Source: Alkalibacillus almallahensis
GTDB lineage: Bacteria > Bacillota > Bacilli > Bacillales > Alkalibacillaceae
Reading direction: 5' to 3'
Length of the DNA: 64,000 nucleotides
Assembly (NCBI RefSeq): GCF_011761495.1
Contig: NZ_JAASRU010000015.1
Coordinates: 1 to 64,000 of the forward strand
Positions 17,428 through 26,638 of the stretch are shown piece by piece. Numbering within the stretch: the stretch's first letter is position 1; every line of letters starts with the position of its first letter. Made by a program: the position numbers and the translations under genes. Below the pieces are notes generated by a model that was not told the DNA's origin, ran no database searches, and saw only the letters and a program-made list of their open reading frames with translations.

Positions 17428-18042
17428 TTATGGCCTGATTTGTCGGTAAGATAAAATAGGTTTAACAAGGGCATCATTTAACTTCTTCTGCTCTTCTTGA
17501 CTAACATGACCGTCTGTTATGTGATCTAAATGGACTAATAAATCACACTGTTTAGCTACGGTGATCAACATCTGAATCGGAGTTAAAAATGAAGTCCCTC
17601 CTTCCAAGTGTTTCTTCGTCAATCCTTCATGTGGATAGGGATAAATTCTTTCCCGATGAAGAAAGATATGCTGGTACTTTGTGAAATCACGATGATCCAC
17701 CCACTCTAAAAAATTTCCTTGTTTCATAGAACGAGAACTATCAATCATTAACACGTATCTAACATCTGTTTGTTTAATCTTAATTGGTTGCCGTATTTTG
17801 CAATCTGGGATAGGTTTTGATGTACGGAAATGCTTGAGCCAAGTTTGACGTTTATTGGTTCGATAAGTATATTCTGATTTTTGTTTATAAGAACCCATAA
17901 ATTGGATTAAATCTTGTTCAGATAAGGGGCTATCACCATTCAAAGGTTGCGCACTTTGATTACCTCTTTCATGATTTTGTTCAACTAGCTGCCAACTCGT
18001 ATGACCATGAATATAGTAAGGACTGTGATAATGGATGATCAA
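17428..18042 (-). CDS. Small von Willebrand A-type (vWA-like) protein
   Basis: 204 residues from TTG 18042 (GAGGAGTGA just upstream). The C-terminal half carries a complete-looking MIDAS: VLMIDSSRSMK (DxSxS), a threonine in EGGTSFLTPI, and an aspartate in ITDG. The layout resembles the C-terminal domain of the DUF2201/vWA-like proteins that usually work with a MoxR-type AAA ATPase. No such ATPase is adjacent, and the N-terminal 90 residues are not recognisable, so it may be a shortened family member. The nearest AAA protein is the PrkA-like gene at 22468-24102. It lies downstream of odhAB but behind a terminator. Confidence 0.65.
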   Translation of the reverse strand: MIIHYHSPYYIHGHTSWQLVEQNHERGNQSAQPLNGDSPLSEQDLIQFMGSYKQKSEYTYRTNKRQTWLKHFRTSKPIPDCKIRQPIKIKQTDVRYVLMIDSSRSMKQGNFLEWVDHRDFTKYQHIFLHRERIYPYPHEGLTKKHLEGGTSFLTPIQMLITVAKQCDLLVHLDHITDGHVSQEEQKKLNDALVKPILSYRQIRP

Positions 18043-18052
18043 TCACTCCTCT

Positions 18053-18089
18053 CACAAAAAACACCCTCGCAATAAGTTATGCGAGGGTG
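18053..18089 (-). terminator. Terminator of the odhAB operon
   Basis: A 9-bp GC-rich stem (18062-18070 with 18081-18089, core CCCTCGC) is followed on the leftward strand by a run of U (A tract at 18053-18061). It lies 15 bases past odhB and just before the start of the vWA gene. Confidence 0.9.
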
Positions 18090-18104
18090 GGAATCCATTA
18101 TTCA

Positions 18105-19394
18105 TTAACCTTCTAGTAATAGGTCATATGGGTCTTCAACCATTTGTTTCACGCGGTCTAGGAACTGTACAGCTTCACGACCATCAACAATGCGGTGATC
18201 ATATGATACCGCAAGATACATCATTGGACGTACTTGAATACTGTCATCAGGCATAACTTTCGGACGTTTTTCAATCTTGTGCATGCCTAAAATACCAACT
18301 TGAGGTGTATTTAAGATTGGTGTCGATAGTAATGAACCGAAAATACCACCGTTAGTAATGGTGAATGAACCACCTTGTAGGTCACCCATGGATAGTTGTC
18401 CGTCACGTGCTTTCTTAGCCACATCCATAATTTGACCTTCAATGCCCGCAAAGCTTAAACGATCAGCATCGCGAACAACTGGTACGACAAGACCTTCTTC
18501 AGTCGATACAGCCATACCGATGTCATAGAATTTCTTCATGACGATTTCGTCACCTTGAATTTCCGCATTAAGTAATGGGAATTCCTTAAGTGCACCGATA
18601 ACGGCTTTCGTAAAGAATGACATAAATCCAAGCTTAATGCCGTGCTTCTGTTCGAATTCGTCTTTACGTTCTTTACGTAAATTCATAATATTTGTCATAT
18701 CGACTTCGTTGAATGTCGTTAACATTGCGGATTGTTCTTGCGCTTCAACAAGACGCTTCGCAATTGTTTGACGACGACGTGACATTTTCACGCGATCAAC
18801 TGGTTTTTCAAATTCTGTTTTCTCAGCTGATTTATCGTCTTTCTTACTTTCTTGTTTCTTACTACCTTCAGATTTCTCTTTTGCTGCCGCTTCAACGTCT
18901 TCTTTCGAAATGCGGCCAACTGGATCTTTCGGTTTGATTTCGTTTAAGTCGATTCCAAGTTCGCGTGCACGTTTGCGTGTCGCTGGTGAAGCAACAGGTT
19001 GCTCAGCATCTTGTTGTGATGTTTCTTCCTGTTCTTGTTCACTTACTTCATTGGCTTCTTGTTTCGTTTCTTCTTTAGACTCTGATTTAGATTCTTCTGC
19101 CTTGTCCTCTTCTTTAGACTTAGCTTCTGAACCATCGTCTGAGCTAGCTGAAGCTTCCCCGTTTTCATCTACTTTCGCAATCGCGTCACCAACTTCAACG
19201 TCATCGCCTTCTTCAACAAGTAATTCAGCAATCACACCTGCTGTATCTGCGTTCACTTCAACGTTTACTTTATCTGTTTCTAATTCAAGAACTGCGTCAC
19301 CTTTTTCAACTTGATCACCTTTTTGGACTAACCACTCAGCTACCGTACCTTCTGTAATTGATTCGGCAAGCTCTGGAACAATAATTTCCTTCAC
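18105..19394 (-). CDS. odhB: 2-oxoglutarate dehydrogenase E2, dihydrolipoyl succinyltransferase
   Basis: 429 residues. The N-terminal lipoyl domain (1-75) has the lipoyl lysine in ELETDKVNVEV. A long acidic Ser/Glu/Lys linker spans about 80-125, the peripheral-subunit-binding domain (SPATRKRARELGIDLNEIKPKDPVGRISKEDV) about 134-172, and the catalytic domain carries SYDHRIVDGREAV near the C-terminus with the active-site His and Asp. E2 transfers succinyl groups to CoA in the TCA cycle. GTG start with AAAGGAGGAG upstream, 14 bases after odhA. The linker is unusually acidic, as in halotolerant bacilli. E3 is not in the window. Confidence 0.96.
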   Translation of the reverse strand: MKEIIVPELAESITEGTVAEWLVQKGDQVEKGDAVLELETDKVNVEVNADTAGVIAELLVEEGDDVEVGDAIAKVDENGEASASSDDGSEAKSKEEDKAEESKSESKEETKQEANEVSEQEQEETSQQDAEQPVASPATRKRARELGIDLNEIKPKDPVGRISKEDVEAAAKEKSEGSKKQESKKDDKSAEKTEFEKPVDRVKMSRRRQTIAKRLVEAQEQSAMLTTFNEVDMTNIMNLRKERKDEFEQKHGIKLGFMSFFTKAVIGALKEFPLLNAEIQGDEIVMKKFYDIGMAVSTEEGLVVPVVRDADRLSFAGIEGQIMDVAKKARDGQLSMGDLQGGSFTITNGGIFGSLLSTPILNTPQVGILGMHKIEKRPKVMPDDSIQVRPMMYLAVSYDHRIVDGREAVQFLDRVKQMVEDPYDLLLEG

Positions 19395-19408
19395 GACCTT
19401 CTCCTCCT

Positions 19409-22231
19409 TTAATCTAACTTCAATGCTTCATTAAGAATGCGACTTTGTTCTGCTTTCGATACATTCGGATCACCCACAGCTGGAGAGGAACGGTGTGGAC
19501 GACCAACGTAATGGAGTTTCTGTTTAACTTTCTTTATATCTTGAATTCGTTCTTTAACGAAATCCCAGCTACCCATATTCTTCGGCTCTTCTTGTAGCCA
19601 AATAATCTCTTCAACGTTCTTATACTTCTTAAGTAGTTCTTGAAGTTCTTTTTCAGGGAATGGATAAATCTGTTCGATTCGTGCAAGGTGAATCGCATCA
19701 GATGGATCACGTTTTTCCATTGCTTCTTCTAACTCTACCATTACCTTACCGCTACCAAGAACTAATCGTTTAACAGCTTCAGGATCTTCACCTGTATTAT
19801 GCTGTTCTAAAATATGCTTGAATTTACCTTCTGAAAGCTCTTCGTGATCAACAGCAACTCGTTGATTACGTAGTAAACTCTTAGGCGACATGACAACGAG
19901 TGGACGAGCAGCTTCCGTACCAACAATCGCTGCTTGACGACGTAGTAAGTGGAAAAACTGTCCGGCTGAAGTCACGTTAGCCACTGTCCAGTTATTTTCA
20001 GCTGACAATTGTAAGAAACGCTCTAAACGCGCACTTGAATGTTCTGGACCTTGGCCTTCATAACCATGAGGCAGAAGCATCACTAAACTTGCAATTTGGC
20101 CCCATTTTGCTCGACCAGATGCGATAAATTGATCAAAAATCACTTGCGCAGCATTAGCAAAATCACCGAATTGTGCTTCCCAAAGGACAAGTGTTTCATC
20201 TGATTGAACACTATAACCATATTCAAAGCCTAAGACGCCTGTCTCATTTAATGGACTGTTATAAATGCTGAATGCTCGGTTAACGTCTTCAAGACCGTGG
20301 AATGGGCTGTACGTTTCTTGTTTTTCTGTGTCGTGTAGGACAGCATGACGATGGGCAAAAGTACCACGTTGTGTATCTTGACCTGTCATACGAATTGGTG
20401 TGCCATCATTTAAAATCGACGCATAAGCTAAAGCTTCACCTAGGGCCCAGTCAACTTTCTCGCCTTCTTCAAATGCTTTTTCACGACGTTGCAGGATTTT
20501 CTCTAATTTCTTAAAGCCATTAAACCCTTCTGGTCGCTTAAGCATATCTTCATTCAATTTCTTAAGCGTTGACTCATCAACGGCTGTTTCAATTTTGTCT
20601 AAACCATTAACGACTTCCTCCGGTATATCCGGGATCGTGTGTTCAACGTCTTCATTTTCTTTCATACTGTTATATGTTTCACGTAGACTGTCTAACACTT
20701 GATCTTTATACGCTTTGGCATCTTCTTCACCAATAATTTGTTCATTTGTTAAAGTCTCAGCATACAACTCGTAAGCTGTTTTTTGATTGTCAATTTCACG
20801 ATATAGATTAGGTTGAGTTCCGCGTGGTTCGTCCATTTCATTGTGACCAAAACGGCGATAACCAACTAAATCGATGATAACATCTTTTTGGAATTTCTTA
20901 CGGTATTGATACGCTAGTTCAATAGCTGACATACATGCTTCTGGATCATCAGCATTGACGTGGACGATTGGCATTTCGAAGCCTTTAGCGAGATCACTCG
21001 CATATTTCGGTGAACGGCCATCTTTATGATTTGTCGTAAAACCTAATAAGTTGTTCGCAATAATATGGATTGAACCACCTGTTTCATAACCATCTAATTG
21101 CGACATATTAAGTGTTTCCGCAACAACCCCTTCACCAATGAATGCTGCGTCACCATGAATTTGGATGGTGAATGCCTTATCGAAATTAGGCTCAGCGTAA
21201 CCCGCTTCATGACGATTATCTTGTACAGCTCGCGTATAACCTTCTACTACAGGATTAACAAACTCTAAGTGAGAAGGATTATGTGCTAATGTCACTTTAG
21301 TCGAGTTCTCATCACCATATTCACGGTCAGCACCAAAGTGATATTTTACGTCACCTGTCCATCCATAATTGATTCCTGTAGATCCTTCAGAAGGAACTAA
21401 TTCTTTATCAGGTGAATGCGCAAATTCTGAAAAGATCTTCTCGTAAGGCTTTCCGAGAATATGAGCTAAGACATTTAAACGACCGCGGTGAGCCATGCCC
21501 ATAAGGATATGTTCAACCGAATCTTGATTGCCGTTCTTTACTAAACGATCAATCATTGGGACCATGACGTCTATACCTTCAATAGAAAAACGTTTTTGAC
21601 CAACGAATGTCTTACCTAAGAATTGTTCGAAACCTTCTACTTCAGCTAGTTGTTTCAATAAATCTTTCTTATAATCATCGCTTAACGAGACGTCAATCGC
21701 ACCATTTTCTACATGATTATATAACCATTCCCGTTCATCATCATCTGGGATATGGTTGAATTCAAATGAAGCTGTACCTGAATAGCGGGATCTCAAATGT
21801 TGAATCAAATCCCAAGCCGTGTTGACATGACTTGGTACATTGGCGATTAACACTTTAGCGTCCATTTGCTTTAAGTCAGCTTCTGTTAAGTCATATGTTT
21901 TTGGATCAACTAATGGTGTCGCACGATCATCTTGTTTTCCAACTGGAAATATGTCTGCTTCTAAGTGTCCATGACGTCGAATCGCATCAACTAACTTCAT
22001 CGCTGATGTTAACTTCTTCAAGTCATTGATGCTGGATTGACCTCCACTTGAAGTCTGTACGTTACTCGATTCCATCCAATCAGGAGCACCATATTGTTCG
22101 AACATTTGACGCAATGATTCATCAACTGCATCAGGGTCATCTAGAAATAACTCATACTGTTCTTCCACATAACCCATGTTAGGCCCATGAAAAGCATGCC
22201 AAACATTGCCGTTAGACCCTTGGATTGCCAC
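19409..22231 (-). CDS. odhA: 2-oxoglutarate dehydrogenase E1, thiamine-diphosphate dependent
   Basis: 940 residues, full length for Bacillus OdhA. Seen in order: the N-terminal E2-binding-type segment (GYVEEQYELFLDDPDAVDESLRQMFEQYG), then MAHRGRLNVLAHILGKPYEKIFSEF, the ThDP-binding region with GDAAFIGEGVVAETLNMS, HVNADDPEACM, RFGHNEMDEP, and the C-terminal LMLLPHGYEGQGPEHSSARLERFLQL and EEPKNMGSW. It decarboxylates 2-oxoglutarate and reductively succinylates the lipoyl group of OdhB. GTG start with GGGGG upstream. First gene of odhAB; the 236 bases before it must hold the promoter, but I could not assign one confidently. Confidence 0.97.
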   Translation of the reverse strand: MAIQGSNGNVWHAFHGPNMGYVEEQYELFLDDPDAVDESLRQMFEQYGAPDWMESSNVQTSSGGQSSINDLKKLTSAMKLVDAIRRHGHLEADIFPVGKQDDRATPLVDPKTYDLTEADLKQMDAKVLIANVPSHVNTAWDLIQHLRSRYSGTASFEFNHIPDDDEREWLYNHVENGAIDVSLSDDYKKDLLKQLAEVEGFEQFLGKTFVGQKRFSIEGIDVMVPMIDRLVKNGNQDSVEHILMGMAHRGRLNVLAHILGKPYEKIFSEFAHSPDKELVPSEGSTGINYGWTGDVKYHFGADREYGDENSTKVTLAHNPSHLEFVNPVVEGYTRAVQDNRHEAGYAEPNFDKAFTIQIHGDAAFIGEGVVAETLNMSQLDGYETGGSIHIIANNLLGFTTNHKDGRSPKYASDLAKGFEMPIVHVNADDPEACMSAIELAYQYRKKFQKDVIIDLVGYRRFGHNEMDEPRGTQPNLYREIDNQKTAYELYAETLTNEQIIGEEDAKAYKDQVLDSLRETYNSMKENEDVEHTIPDIPEEVVNGLDKIETAVDESTLKKLNEDMLKRPEGFNGFKKLEKILQRREKAFEEGEKVDWALGEALAYASILNDGTPIRMTGQDTQRGTFAHRHAVLHDTEKQETYSPFHGLEDVNRAFSIYNSPLNETGVLGFEYGYSVQSDETLVLWEAQFGDFANAAQVIFDQFIASGRAKWGQIASLVMLLPHGYEGQGPEHSSARLERFLQLSAENNWTVANVTSAGQFFHLLRRQAAIVGTEAARPLVVMSPKSLLRNQRVAVDHEELSEGKFKHILEQHNTGEDPEAVKRLVLGSGKVMVELEEAMEKRDPSDAIHLARIEQIYPFPEKELQELLKKYKNVEEIIWLQEEPKNMGSWDFVKERIQDIKKVKQKLHYVGRPHRSSPAVGDPNVSKAEQSRILNEALKLD

Positions 22232-22467
22232 TATTTACTACCCCCATCACTTTCTAGAAAATTGATTTCAAGTTTATTGTCGTTTTATAAAGAACATCTA
22301 CCTCTTATAATACCCTATTCTAAGGCAAAACAAACTGTTCAGTAGTGTCCCATGTCAAAACATTATATACCTTCAATTAGTATATATGAAAATTGTTGAA
22401 TAGAAAAGGTTAGCGCATGAAAAATTACAATGAAGTGATTAGTTTCGACATGTTCTAATGTATTAAT

Positions 22468-24102
22468 CTACCTATGAATAATATAACGCTCATTCACCAA
22501 CTTTATCAATTCTGAAAAATATGGTGAATAACGTCCATCTTCAATTGCCTCTAAATATTTTGCTAATGCAATTCTTAACTTATCTTCACCATTTAACTTT
22601 TGTAACACATTTTGCATTAGTTTTTGCTGAAATAGTTTTTGATATTCTGAATCTAGATGATCGAAACGATTTTGTGGGCTTTGAAAACTGGCTATCACAT
22701 CGTTAGATAATCCGAACCACTGTTTTAGTAATTCAGGTGACTGGCTAGCTTTCTCGACTAATTCATTTAATTCCGTTTGATAATCATTGATGATTTCAGT
22801 TTCAAATCGATGAATTAATTCCGTTTCGAAATGATTAAGAACACATGTGATCAAATGATCATACCAGGCTTTAGAGGCTTTAGCTATCGTGAGATCCTCT
22901 CCAATTTGAAGGCGCAATTCTTTCAATATCTCTTGTGCAGTAACTGTACTATCCCTGGAGATACATCGGTCCAGAACACGGTGAATGAGACGCGTATCAA
23001 GACCATCTAGACCGTCATCTTTTTGAAATGGAAGAGCCTCTGCTGATCTCAATTTAGCTATTTCTTGATAAATATGCCGATTTTCATTATATTGAAGTCG
23101 AGATAAGATGGCCGTTACTGCAACACTCTCTAAGGCTTTCGGGGCAAATTGATCTTGGTCATCTTGATGTATGTAATGCTTATAATGTTCTACTTCTTGT
23201 CGCAAATTTAAGTTATATGGCACAAATAATACACTCATCCGTTTTAAAAGGCTGTGATTCCTCTCGTCCTCAGCGAATGTTCGCCAATCAGACAAAGTGG
23301 AATGCCCGATCATGACTAAGTCACTAAATATCATCGCTTGTCGGGATACTTTATAAATTGATTGCTCAGCTAAAGTTAGGAAAGGATAAAGCAAATCGTG
23401 ACGACACTTCAATACTTCATGCAATTCTAATAACCCTTGATTAGCTGCTTGAATTTCTCCGTCATAGCGATAAGCGCGGGGATCAGATGATGTACCATAT
23501 TGTGTGACCTTCGCATAGTCGATATCGCCCACTAAATCGGATAAGTCTTGCGTATACCAATCACCCGGCATAAAGGTTCCAATTCCTAATCGTTCTTGCT
23601 CTGAAAGTTCAATCCGTTCTACAGGCATATGACGCCAATCGTTTTGATAATCCCGTTCAAGTCGTTGTTGATTATAGGGAGAAAGCGTTCCACTTATAGT
23701 TAACTCAATTTCTTCTTTTATGCTCGTTCGTTCATTCTTAGGCAATGCCCACAAAGGATTTTCTTGCATTGGGCAACCTTCCAAACGATAAATTGCCCCC
23801 TCCTCTGTTTTCGAAAATTCAATAAGAACTTGTTTTAATGTTTGGACAAAGGTCGACTTCCCACTTCCTGGAGGACCAACGAATAACCATAGTCGTTTCC
23901 GTGTATCATAATTTTTAGCGGCTGGTAATAAAAATCGTTGTTCAAATTCTTTAAGAATATGTTCCATCCCAATTAAGTGAGCAAACATTCCTTTTTCCTG
24001 TCCCCACGTGAACGCACGGTAAAGTCTTTCATGTGCAGACAAAGGCTTTACAGTTCTATTTTTAATCAAATCAACATATTGAGCTAATGTTAATTCTGAC
24101 AC
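22468..24102 (-). CDS. Divergent PrkA-like AAA/serine kinase protein
   Basis: 544 residues, shorter than PrkA (about 630). PrkA AAA-domain features are present: Walker A GPPGSGKST (76-84; PrkA itself usually has GPVSGGKST), EGCPMQENPLWALP, the IGTFMPGDWYTQDLSDLVGDIDYAKV block, SDPRAYRYDGEIQAANQGLLEL, and YNLNLRQEVEHYK. The C-terminal kinase-like part is weakly conserved. B. subtilis PrkA is a sporulation-associated protein, now also regarded as an AAA protease-like protein, encoded with yhbH (DUF444). No DUF444 gene is adjacent, so this is probably a second, derived family member. GTG start with GGAGGGG upstream. Confidence 0.8.
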   Translation of the reverse strand: MSELTLAQYVDLIKNRTVKPLSAHERLYRAFTWGQEKGMFAHLIGMEHILKEFEQRFLLPAAKNYDTRKRLWLFVGPPGSGKSTFVQTLKQVLIEFSKTEEGAIYRLEGCPMQENPLWALPKNERTSIKEEIELTISGTLSPYNQQRLERDYQNDWRHMPVERIELSEQERLGIGTFMPGDWYTQDLSDLVGDIDYAKVTQYGTSSDPRAYRYDGEIQAANQGLLELHEVLKCRHDLLYPFLTLAEQSIYKVSRQAMIFSDLVMIGHSTLSDWRTFAEDERNHSLLKRMSVLFVPYNLNLRQEVEHYKHYIHQDDQDQFAPKALESVAVTAILSRLQYNENRHIYQEIAKLRSAEALPFQKDDGLDGLDTRLIHRVLDRCISRDSTVTAQEILKELRLQIGEDLTIAKASKAWYDHLITCVLNHFETELIHRFETEIINDYQTELNELVEKASQSPELLKQWFGLSNDVIASFQSPQNRFDHLDSEYQKLFQQKLMQNVLQKLNGEDKLRIALAKYLEAIEDGRYSPYFSELIKLVNERYIIHR

Positions 24103-24202
24103 AGAATCCCCTCCACCCGTTTTTGCTATAATTTATTCGAGTGGTTAAGGATATTATACGATAGACGGAACAAGAACTTTTTTTGAACAAATGATTTATT
24201 CA

Positions 24203-24231
24203 TTCACAACATTTAAGTTTTAAGTTATAAT
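24203..24231 (+). promoter_or_regulatory. Sigma-A-type promoter for the 31-residue peptide
   Basis: TTCACA (24203-24208), a 17-base spacer and TATAAT (24226-24231) lie 38 bases upstream of the small gene's ATG. Confidence 0.7.
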
Positions 24232-24269
24232 GATTGTACAAACGTGATTATCATAAAGGAGGATTCTCC

Positions 24270-24365
24270 ATGGATGCACCTATTATTATGACCATTTGTG
24301 TGACATTCTTAGTCTCTATGTTTGCCGCTGGATATGATGCAACACCAGGTGAACCACGCAAATAA
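24270..24365 (+). CDS. 31-residue single-span membrane peptide
   Basis: A short gene starting MDAPIIMTICVTFLVSMFAA and ending AGYDATPGEPRK. It is supported by a near-perfect ribosome binding site (AAAGGAGG, 24255-24262, 7 bases before ATG), a consensus promoter, and a strong terminator immediately after. Residues 4-21 form one membrane helix with a short hydrophilic C-terminal tail. The complete expression cassette around such a short frame makes translation likely. I do not recognise a family; single-span peptides of this size in bacilli often modulate membrane enzymes or act in sporulation, but nothing here specifies the role. Confidence 0.75.
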   Translation: MDAPIIMTICVTFLVSMFAAGYDATPGEPRK

Positions 24366-24384
24366 AACATCTAAACTAATATCA

Positions 24385-24418
24385 AAAAGCACGCATTGGA
24401 ATTCCAATGCGTGCTTTT
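24385..24418. terminator. Perfect-palindrome bidirectional terminator
   Basis: The 34 bases form a perfect palindrome, a 15-bp stem with an AATT loop, flanked by A and T tracts. Its last base is the first base of the trmL stop codon, so the converging units share it. Confidence 0.9.
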
Positions 24419-24891
24419 TAATGGACATGCGGAAAGCCTTGTTGACGTAATGCTTCATAGACGATAATTGCTGCTGTATTTGATAAATTAAGCGATCGTA
24501 CATGCCCTGTCATATGGACACGCAAGCATCGATCTTCTTTACCTTCAAGTAACTCATGCGGAATCCCGTCTGTCTCACGACCAAACACAAAAAAGATGTC
24601 TTCGTCTTGATTACTATAATCAAAATCTGAATAATATTTCTCTCCAAAATTCTCGATGTAATAATAAGAGCCTTCTGGATACGATTGATACAGTTCTTCC
24701 AAAGAATCATAATATCGAATATCGACATCATGCCAATAATCTAATCCTGCACGCCTTAACATCTTATCATCCGTCGAAAAACCTAAAGGTCGTATTAAAT
24801 GAAGCGATCCTTTTGTTGCTAGTACAGTTCGAGCAATATTACCAGTATTAGCAGGAATTTCTGGTTGATATAAAACAACATGTATACCCAC
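24418..24891 (-). CDS. trmL: tRNA (cytidine/uridine-34-2'-O)-methyltransferase TrmL
   Basis: 157 residues, a minimal SPOUT methyltransferase. Motifs: IPANTGNIARTVLA near the N-terminus, RPLGFSTDDKMLRRAGLDYW, FVFGRETDGIP (SAM-binding knot) and LNLSNTAAIIVYEALRQ at the C-terminal trefoil knot. TrmL (YibK/CspR) methylates the ribose of the wobble base in tRNA-Leu(CAA) and tRNA-Leu(UAA). GTG start with GAGGTGG upstream. It is followed on the same strand by a shared terminator. Interestingly its substrate type, tRNA-Leu(CAA), also appears at 59116-59197. Confidence 0.93.
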   Translation of the reverse strand: MGIHVVLYQPEIPANTGNIARTVLATKGSLHLIRPLGFSTDDKMLRRAGLDYWHDVDIRYYDSLEELYQSYPEGSYYYIENFGEKYYSDFDYSNQDEDIFFVFGRETDGIPHELLEGKEDRCLRVHMTGHVRSLNLSNTAAIIVYEALRQQGFPHVH

Positions 24892-24934
24892 TGTTTTTCC
24901 ACCTCAGCTATTAAAATGATTCAAACATGGCATA

Positions 24935-25468
24935 TTATAGCATATTATGAAGCAATGTTGAGTCTGAATCCATTTCGATTGATAGTAATGTTTTCTTTTT
25001 ATCTAAACCGCCACCATATCCTACAAGCGAACCGTCTTTTCCGATGACGCGATGACAGGGGACAACGACCGTAAATGGATTACGATTGACCGCACCACCT
25101 ACTGCTCGTACAGCTTTAGGTCGTCCGATTGCTTGGGCGATATCGAGATAGGACCATGTTTCGCCATAAGGAATCGTTAATAAAGCTTGCCACACTTCTT
25201 GTTGAAATGTTGTGCCGTAAAAAACAAAATTTAAATCAAAATCAGTTAAGTTCCCTTGGAAATATTGATCCAATTGATCAGTTACACTGCTTAGCACCTC
25301 GGCATTGGATACAAATGTTTCATTTCCGAAATGTTGGTTTAACCAACGGTCGAAGCGATCTCTCAGGTCATGTTCTGTCCCGTATTTCACCCAATATAAT
25401 GCATCTTCAGTTCCGCCAATAAATAATGGACCAACAGGTGATTGATATTCTGTCACATAAACGGTCAT
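24935..25468 (-). CDS. ogt: Methylated-DNA--protein-cysteine methyltransferase (Ogt type)
   Basis: 177 residues. The C-terminal DNA-binding/active-site domain has the family signature VVPCHRVIG with the acceptor cysteine, preceded by GTTFQQEVWQALLTIPYGETWSYLDIAQAIGRPKAVRAVGGA. It repairs O6-alkylguanine and O4-alkylthymine by irreversible transfer of the alkyl group to Cys. Its ATG immediately follows the queG stop (TAG-ATG), so the two are translationally coupled. AGGTGGGGG at the end of queG serves as the ribosome site. Confidence 0.95.
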   Translation of the reverse strand: MTVYVTEYQSPVGPLFIGGTEDALYWVKYGTEHDLRDRFDRWLNQHFGNETFVSNAEVLSSVTDQLDQYFQGNLTDFDLNFVFYGTTFQQEVWQALLTIPYGETWSYLDIAQAIGRPKAVRAVGGAVNRNPFTVVVPCHRVIGKDGSLVGYGGGLDKKKTLLSIEMDSDSTLLHNML

Positions 25469-26617
25469 CTATTCCCCCACCTTTTCAGTCAATAGCTCCA
25501 AGCCTTTATTCATTTCATGGCGTGCACCCTCATCTGTTTCACGTTCTAAGGCGTTCGATATAAGGGATTGACTATCGTGACGAGCAATTTTCCCGATTGC
25601 CCAGCCAGCTGTTCCACGGATCATTGGTCGAGGGTCTTGTTGCATGACATGATTTAATGTATCGACTGCTGATGTTTCCTTATAATTAGCTAGAGCGATG
25701 ATGGCATTACGTTGAATAGGTTTCTTGCCACGCCATGAACCAGCCATCTCACCGAATGTGTCTTTAAATTCACGATTAGACATGGTAAGTAATGGCTCTA
25801 ACTTCGGCTTAACTCTTTCAGGATCTGGTTCAAACTCAGGATGAACGTGAAAATCAACACCCTTATTTTTCGGACAAACGACTTGGCAAGTGTCACAGCC
25901 ATAAAGACGATTACCTATTTTCGAGCGGAATTCATCACCTAAGTAATCTTTCGTTAAGGTTTGATAAGCAATACATTGACTGGCATTTAACTGTCCACCT
26001 TGTACTAATGCGCCTGTAGGACAAGTGTCGACACATATATTGCAATCACCACACCCCTCTTCTAGGGGTTCATCCGGCTCGAATGGAATATTTGTAATCA
26101 TTTCACCTAAATAAACATAAGACCCATACTCTTCAGTAATTAGAGTCGAGTTTTTACCGGTAAAACCGATACCAGCGCGTTCTGCAACAGCTCGGTCGTT
26201 TAATTCACCGGTATCAACCATTGATGTGTACGTCACATCACCCACTCGCGCTTCTAAAAACTCGCCTATTAGATTTAATTTCTCGCGTAACACATCATGA
26301 TAATCGCGCCCCCATGAGGCTCGTGCAAACTGGCCTCGGCGTGCTCCTTTTTGATTCTTAGGTGCATCATGAAGCTTAGACGGGTAGGCAAGCGCAATCG
26401 CAATAATCGATTTAGCTTTTGGTTGTAACAATGTTGGGGTTGTGCGTTCTTCAACCGAGCCTTTTTCAAAACCAGAGTGATATTGCAACGTTTGTTGTGT
26501 GATCAATCGTTGTTTTAATGTGTCAAAGGTCTCAGCTGATGCAAAACCGATCTTCTGAACATTAATCTCTTCACAATAGTCCTTTAATTCTTGTTTTAAC
26601 TGGTTAATATCCAACAC
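25469..26617 (-). CDS. queG: Epoxyqueuosine reductase QueG
   Basis: 382 residues. The N-terminal cobalamin-binding DUF1730 region includes GFEKGSVEERTTPTLL and ARGQFARASWGRDYHDVL-like sequence. There are two [4Fe-4S] motifs, CGDCNICVDTCPTGAL and CDTCQVVCPKN, and a C-terminal HEAT-like repeat region (about 290-382). It converts epoxyqueuosine to queuosine in tRNA. This is the longer, HEAT-containing form usual in Bacillus. AGGAGGGG lies just upstream; the start is either GTG 26617 or the next codon, TTG 26614, whose spacing is better. Operon with ogt. Confidence 0.95.
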   Translation of the reverse strand: MLDINQLKQELKDYCEEINVQKIGFASAETFDTLKQRLITQQTLQYHSGFEKGSVEERTTPTLLQPKAKSIIAIALAYPSKLHDAPKNQKGARRGQFARASWGRDYHDVLREKLNLIGEFLEARVGDVTYTSMVDTGELNDRAVAERAGIGFTGKNSTLITEEYGSYVYLGEMITNIPFEPDEPLEEGCGDCNICVDTCPTGALVQGGQLNASQCIAYQTLTKDYLGDEFRSKIGNRLYGCDTCQVVCPKNKGVDFHVHPEFEPDPERVKPKLEPLLTMSNREFKDTFGEMAGSWRGKKPIQRNAIIALANYKETSAVDTLNHVMQQDPRPMIRGTAGWAIGKIARHDSQSLISNALERETDEGARHEMNKGLELLTEKVGE

Positions 26618-26638
26618 AACCCCTCCTTTCTATTTAAC

